64,000 nucleotides of DNA from Ectobius pallidus (lineage: Eukaryota > Arthropoda > Insecta > Blattodea > Ectobiidae). The translations under genes were made by a program, and so were the position numbers. Below, one piece after another: positions 60,022 to 64,000 of the stretch; position 1 is the first letter of the stretch; every line of letters starts with the position of its first letter. The stretch lies in the NCBI GenBank assembly GCA_964059195.1, contig CAXKWD010000005.1, positions 42,299,825 to 42,363,824 on the forward strand, read 5' to 3'. Under the pieces are notes generated by a model that worked only from the letters and a program-made list of their open reading frames with translations, ran no database searches and was not told the origin of the DNA.

Positions 60022-62262
60022 ATGTTAACACTACGTAACGGTAAAATAATAAAGCCTAAAATGGAAAACTCAGTAGATCAGGATAGTCAGGATTTGCTCA
60101 CTAGTAGTGAAATTGAATTAATACAAAATAACGAACAAGGGGAAGTTATAAGTAGCCATGAGGAAATAGAGATAAACAAAAGTAATCAGGAGCGGGCAAA
60201 CAGAGACGAGCCATCAGCTCAAATAGATGAGGAAAATATAGAGAATACAATGACAAGCCAGGTAAATATAGACGTAGGTATGCCGTCTTGGTTAGGGGCA
60301 TTGATGGAACAAAATAGGAGACTAATGACTGAACAAAACGAGAAATTAGCAGAGCAGAATAGGAAGTTAGCTAGTGAGACGAAAGAACAAAACAGGGAAT
60401 TAGCTAATAAAATAGATAAAAATTCCAAGGAAAATGCAGAGCAGAATAGGAAGTTAGCTAGTGAGACAGCTGATAAAATAGATCATATTTCAACTGAACT
60501 GAAAAAGGAACTTAAAAGATCAGTTGATAAACTTTCTGGGGATCTAAAGAAAAATGATGAAAAGATTGACAAATTAAGGGAGGAATGTACTGTAAACAAT
60601 GCTAGGTTAGATGGTAGAATTGATAAAGTACAAAATGAAATTGATCAGAATAAGAAAGAAATAACGGTTAAGTTTGTAAACAAAGATAGGGAAGTAGAGC
60701 AGAAACTTGCCAATACTATTGATACTGTTGATAAGAAGATAGAAACAAATAATAGTATTTTGCGAAATGAGATTAGGGACCAGAATAAAAGCTTGGAAAA
60801 TAATTTGGTAAAATCATTCTCAGCTGATATCGGAGGATTAAATGATAGGTTTCAGGGACAAGTTAAGGAGATTGAAGTGAAATTGACGAAAGAAATTCAG
60901 AAAGTAGTAGGGGTACAAAATAGCATTACCAAAGAAATAAATAATTTTTCTGATAAGGTTGACAAAATGAGTAATGGCATTTCTTGTACGAGAATCGAGG
61001 CAGATGGCGGAGGAGTTTGTACTCCACCTATAAATTTTGCAAGTGCAAATATTTTGCACGGTAATGAACGTAATAATGGAGAACCATTAGCTCCGAGCAT
61101 TAGCCAAGATTCCGACACTGCGCGAAGTGACGTAAGCCTTAGTAATCATGTTGTTCACCCCAATGCTAGTCAAAGTCATGTACAATTAACTAATATTCTT
61201 GGAATTGAGTGGGCGTTACCGCGGTATAATGATGAAAATTTGTCTAATCCACATCAATTTATATCGGAAATGGAAACGTACTTTAAATTAAAAGGGATTC
61301 CAGAGGAATACAAAATGATAGTAGTTCAAAAGGGTCTGATAGGAAAATGCAAGGATTGGTGTCAATTTGTATTAGCTGAGGGAGTAAGTTACCAAGAATT
61401 CCGAAAATTGTTTATGGAAAAATATTGGAGTCCAAGTAGGCAAATGAAGGCACGTACTGAATTATATGCGGGAAGCTACAATGATAAAGGTCATTTGACA
61501 CTAACCGAATATTTCTTAAGACTAATCAGGATTGCGAAATCATTGCAAACTATGTTTTCTGAACAGGACGTACTTCAACTTTCTATGAAGCACTTTGGGC
61601 CCGAAATTCATAAATTATTAGCGGTAGCCAAACCAAATTCCTACGCAGAAATGTTGAGCCTATTAGCCGAATTTGAAGAAGGAAATCGTAGCGGAGGAAG
61701 ACAGGAAAATTATGCGCGATATGACCAAGGAAATAAAGGTCTAAATCAGGGTGACAATGGGGCATATTTTTATGCAAATAACAGAAATAATGCTAGCCAC
61801 TTTGATAACGCAGCAAGGCCTAGGCAAGATTTTAATGATAATCGGGAGAATCGACCCGGAAATAATGGGAGGAATAATCAAAACAATAATTATTCACGGG
61901 AGAGAAATGACCGAGGCAATGGAACTAATAATAACAGAGGAAGTTACAGTCAACAAGGTCAGCGCAATAACAATCACGGTGATAGAACTGGGTCAAGACC
62001 GCAAAATGTATCTGTCAATCATATTGCGTTCCAAGAAACTGAGGTAGGGAATGTTGATAGGAATGCCAGATATGGGGAGTTAAGAGACGGAAGATATGTG
62101 CGATTTAGAGATAATGAAGGTAGTAATTGTGGACGTGTGCCAGAAACACGACAGTCTCTGAACCCTAATGCAAATGAATTTCACCGCACGCAAAATCACG
62201 TAACTGATTCTCAGAATGATTGCCCACAGAACGGAGATTTAAACGGAACAGAGATGGGATAG
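60022..62262 (+). CDS. gag: Coiled-coil Gag of LTR retrotransposon 2
   Basis: 746 codons, ATG at 60022. Residues about 95-320 form a long coiled coil with internal repeats (EQNRKLASETKEQNRELANK and a near copy). Residues about 390-560 match Ty3/gypsy-type retrotransposon gag (WALPRYNDENLSNPHQFISE, VVQKGLIGKCKDWCQFVLAE, LTLTEYFLRLIRIAKSLQ). An Asn/Arg/Gly-rich segment (about 575-660) replaces the usual zinc knuckle and may bind RNA. The last 43 bases overlap the next ORF, which is in the -1 frame, with a slippery heptamer in the overlap. The size is larger than most Gags because of the coiled coil. Confidence 0.88.
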   Translation: MLTLRNGKIIKPKMENSVDQDSQDLLTSSEIELIQNNEQGEVISSHEEIEINKSNQERANRDEPSAQIDEENIENTMTSQVNIDVGMPSWLGALMEQNRRLMTEQNEKLAEQNRKLASETKEQNRELANKIDKNSKENAEQNRKLASETADKIDHISTELKKELKRSVDKLSGDLKKNDEKIDKLREECTVNNARLDGRIDKVQNEIDQNKKEITVKFVNKDREVEQKLANTIDTVDKKIETNNSILRNEIRDQNKSLENNLVKSFSADIGGLNDRFQGQVKEIEVKLTKEIQKVVGVQNSITKEINNFSDKVDKMSNGISCTRIEADGGGVCTPPINFASANILHGNERNNGEPLAPSISQDSDTARSDVSLSNHVVHPNASQSHVQLTNILGIEWALPRYNDENLSNPHQFISEMETYFKLKGIPEEYKMIVVQKGLIGKCKDWCQFVLAEGVSYQEFRKLFMEKYWSPSRQMKARTELYAGSYNDKGHLTLTEYFLRLIRIAKSLQTMFSEQDVLQLSMKHFGPEIHKLLAVAKPNSYAEMLSLLAEFEEGNRSGGRQENYARYDQGNKGLNQGDNGAYFYANNRNNASHFDNAARPRQDFNDNRENRPGNNGRNNQNNNYSRERNDRGNGTNNNRGSYSQQGQRNNNHGDRTGSRPQNVSVNHIAFQETEVGNVDRNARYGELRDGRYVRFRDNEGSNCGRVPETRQSLNPNANEFHRTQNHVTDSQNDCPQNGDLNGTEMG

Positions 62263-63362
62263 CGAGTCATATTACGTCTGTTGATGGTACCAGGCCTTCC
62301 GAGGATAGACTCAACAATACTGTACATAACTTAGAAATGTCCTACAATGTAAATAAAACTAATCAGCAAATATTAAATCCACCACAAATAGAGGCTAATA
62401 TTGGGAATTTGAAAATTCAGATTTTATTGGATTCTGGTAGCTCAATGTCTGTGATAAATGAAAAGGCTTATCTAGAGTTAAAAGAAAATAAAATTAAACT
62501 GCAGGAATTAGACGTCCCAGGACTGTATTGTACGACGGCCATTAATAAAACTAAATATAAAATAGACAAGCAAATAATGGTACCTTTAAGCATAGGATCT
62601 TGGCACACTGAAATATATATGCTTGTGGTCAGAAATTTAGCGCATCCGTATATTTTAGGTTGTGATACTTTACAGGAATATCAAGGGATTTTAAGCTTTG
62701 AGGAAAATTGTTTGAAAATAAAAGACGAAAATGACGTTATTGAAGTTCCATTTCTTAAAAGTAATGTTTATGACAGCTCTAATTGTTCCAATAATGAACT
62801 CGCAATTCAGGACGAATGCTTCATTATTGAAAGCCTATCTGAATGGCAAGATCAAAATGAAGAGGGGGAAATAATAAGCGAAATTTTATTTGACACTAAA
62901 GGTCATGAGAACCAAGCAAGTAGTCAAAATGAAGGTCGAGGCAACACAGGGAATATTATCGAGGCACCAAATACAGGGTCACTAACTCGATCAAATCTGA
63001 ATGTTGAAATCGACGAATTTAATAACGCTTATTTAGAGGAGATTTATGATGTCGGACTTAATTGCGAAATAAATATGTGCGGAACAAGCAGAAATGAGCA
63101 GGAACATGGCAATAATGAAAATGGAAGGGAATATAACGATAGGTTGACTGAATCTGAAATCCTTGAAATCTTGAGAAATAAAGTAGATAGTATCACATCA
63201 ATAACGGAACCTCAAAAAGATAAGCTATTTAAGGTGCTAACCAATAATATGGGCGTGTACTGTAATTCACCTGGATGTTGTTTAATTCACGAAATGTTAC
63301 CAAGATCTATGAGAGAAGAGGCCAATGAAATCAGTATAAAAAAAAAAAAATATATCAAATGA
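62220..63362 (+). CDS. pro: Protease and pre-RT linker of LTR retrotransposon 2
   Basis: Frame -1 relative to gag, so translation would enter by frameshifting at 62238-62244; the ATG at 62220 is probably not used. IEANIGNLKIQILLDSGSSM (Asp-Ser-Gly at 62430-62438) is the aspartic protease active site, and HPYILGCDTLQEY is the second conserved block (I-L-G-x-D). An acidic linker follows, then KLFKVLTNNMGVYCNSPGCC, the segment just before the reverse transcriptase in Ty3/gypsy elements. The frame then stops at 63360-63362 after an A-run. RT, RNase H and most of integrase are missing. Confidence 0.82.
   Translation: MPTERRFKRNRDGIASHITSVDGTRPSEDRLNNTVHNLEMSYNVNKTNQQILNPPQIEANIGNLKIQILLDSGSSMSVINEKAYLELKENKIKLQELDVPGLYCTTAINKTKYKIDKQIMVPLSIGSWHTEIYMLVVRNLAHPYILGCDTLQEYQGILSFEENCLKIKDENDVIEVPFLKSNVYDSSNCSNNELAIQDECFIIESLSEWQDQNEEGEIISEILFDTKGHENQASSQNEGRGNTGNIIEAPNTGSLTRSNLNVEIDEFNNAYLEEIYDVGLNCEINMCGTSRNEQEHGNNENGREYNDRLTESEILEILRNKVDSITSITEPQKDKLFKVLTNNMGVYCNSPGCCLIHEMLPRSMREEANEISIKKKKYIK
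62238..62244 (+). promoter_or_regulatory. -1 ribosomal frameshift site TTTAAAC
   Basis: T TTA AAC in gag phase (gat tta aac; codons start at 62236, 62239, 62242), the canonical X XXY YYZ form. It lies 16 bases before the gag stop (62260-62262) and inside the overlap with the -1 frame protease ORF, exactly where a shift would fuse the two. A downstream stimulatory structure was not evaluated. Confidence 0.75.
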
Positions 63363-63767
63363 TGAGACAATAAAGAGATCAAACTTATCAGATAATAGCC
63401 AGGTTTGTAAGATTTTTAAGTACAACAAAACTTCGAAATTAGCGGTGGAGTTAGAAAACAAAGCAGGTTGTATTTACTCTAGAGGGTAGAGGACATTAAT
63501 AAGACAGAACTAAAAATTATTTACAGAATTGAGTCGAACTATTAAGAAGGAAGGTACTGGGAGTATAAAAAGTTAACAGACGTATTATATGACTTTCTTG
63601 ATAAGTGTAGTATTAGGCTATAGAATTTAACATTAAGCTTTTGTACCAAGGGACCGTATGTCGTCACTAATGTATTTAATGGGGTGTGTTTTGAAGTAGC
63701 TGACATCAAAACTGGAAAAATTATTGGGCGATACAATTTGTCTTTTGTTAGGCCTTATAAAGAATAA
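63363..63767 (+). pseudogene. Residual integrase C-terminus (GPY module)
   Basis: Same frame as the protease ORF. GPYVVTNVFNGVCFEVADIK and GRYNLSFVRPYKE then taa (63651-63767) is the GPY/F module that ends the integrase of Ty3/gypsy elements. Between 63363 and about 63640 stops are frequent and nothing is recognised. This is an internal deletion derivative that kept the two ends of pol. Confidence 0.75.
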
Positions 63768-64000
63768 GAAATAAGGGTATAACAGTATGACAACAGGCTT
63801 GCGTCATTTCGTAATAAACAGGTACAAGGGTCAAGTGTGATTTTACATTGTAAGAGTACATGATCGCGAATACTACGTGTGATGTAGGCTTACAGTGGAA
63901 TCAAATGTGTATATAGAATAAAGACGAGCAGTAATAAATCTACTGGCGAATATATATCATAAAGACGAGCAGTAATAAATCTACTGGCGAATATATATCT
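63768..64000 (+). repeat. Element 2 3' region with 41-bp tandem repeat
   Basis: ataaagacgagcagtaataa followed by atctactggcgaatatatatc begins at 63918 and again at 63959. The window ends within or just after the second copy, so more units may follow. No match to the putative 5' LTR was seen, so the 3' LTR lies beyond. Confidence 0.75.

Overview
This window is animal nuclear DNA, most likely from an insect with a large, repeat-rich genome. It is AT-rich, has canonical gt/ag introns of 3 to 10 kb, and is full of transposable elements of every major class. It has no operons, ribosome binding sites or CRISPR arrays. The repeat set (hAT, mariner, Penelope-like, non-LTR and Ty3-type LTR elements) and the large introns suggest a hemimetabolous insect such as a cockroach or termite. 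That assignment is an inference from style, not from a marker gene.

Only two host genes are recognisable, both as 3' exons, in convergent orientation. On the plus strand, four exons (1426-1538, 4598-4767, 7810-7939, 10614-10706) encode the C-terminal half of adenosine deaminase. It has the HAGE, GHGYH and STDDP active-site blocks, a stop codon and an AATAAA signal. On the minus strand, two exons (43761-43876 and 33871-33900) encode the C-terminus of the oligosaccharyltransferase catalytic subunit Stt3A, separated by an intron of almost 10 kb. These exons are short and spliced, so they do not stand out as open reading frames.

Layout. 1-10.8 kb: Ada exons and introns carrying a hAT MITE, a decayed mariner, a Penelope-derived inverted repeat with hammerhead-like cores, tRNA-derived SINEs and foldback elements. 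10.9-14.3 kb: a degenerate tandem array and a large palindrome made of two head-to-head Penelope 3' ends encoding a GIY-YIG nuclease domain. 14.3-33.8 kb: mostly intergenic, with several hAT elements (one nested in another), a minus-strand LINE, several MITEs and SINEs, and about 3 kb (28.2-31.2 kb) with nothing recognisable. 33.9-43.8 kb: the last Stt3A intron, holding a 191-bp tandem array beside an LTR-like promoter/poly(A) pair, a decayed hAT transposase, and a LINE interrupted by a younger retroposon with a 13-bp target duplication. 43.9-51.6 kb: Stt3A upstream intron or flank with two more hAT elements, LINE fragments and a Penelope reverse transcriptase fragment. 51.6-64 kb: two adjacent LTR retrotransposons.

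The most interesting part is the last 12 kb. The first LTR element has two 1560-bp LTRs with only three differences seen. It encodes Gag and a protease-like ORF in the same frame, separated by a single TGA, and has no reverse transcriptase or integrase. Its LTR carries four small hairpins with covarying stems. The second element has a coiled-coil Gag, a textbook U UUA AAC slippery site in the correct phase in a gag/pro overlap, a protease, and then an internal deletion leaving only the integrase GPY tail. Both look like gag-bearing elements that depend on other elements for polymerase. No wholly new biological system is visible; these are candidates for a second look.
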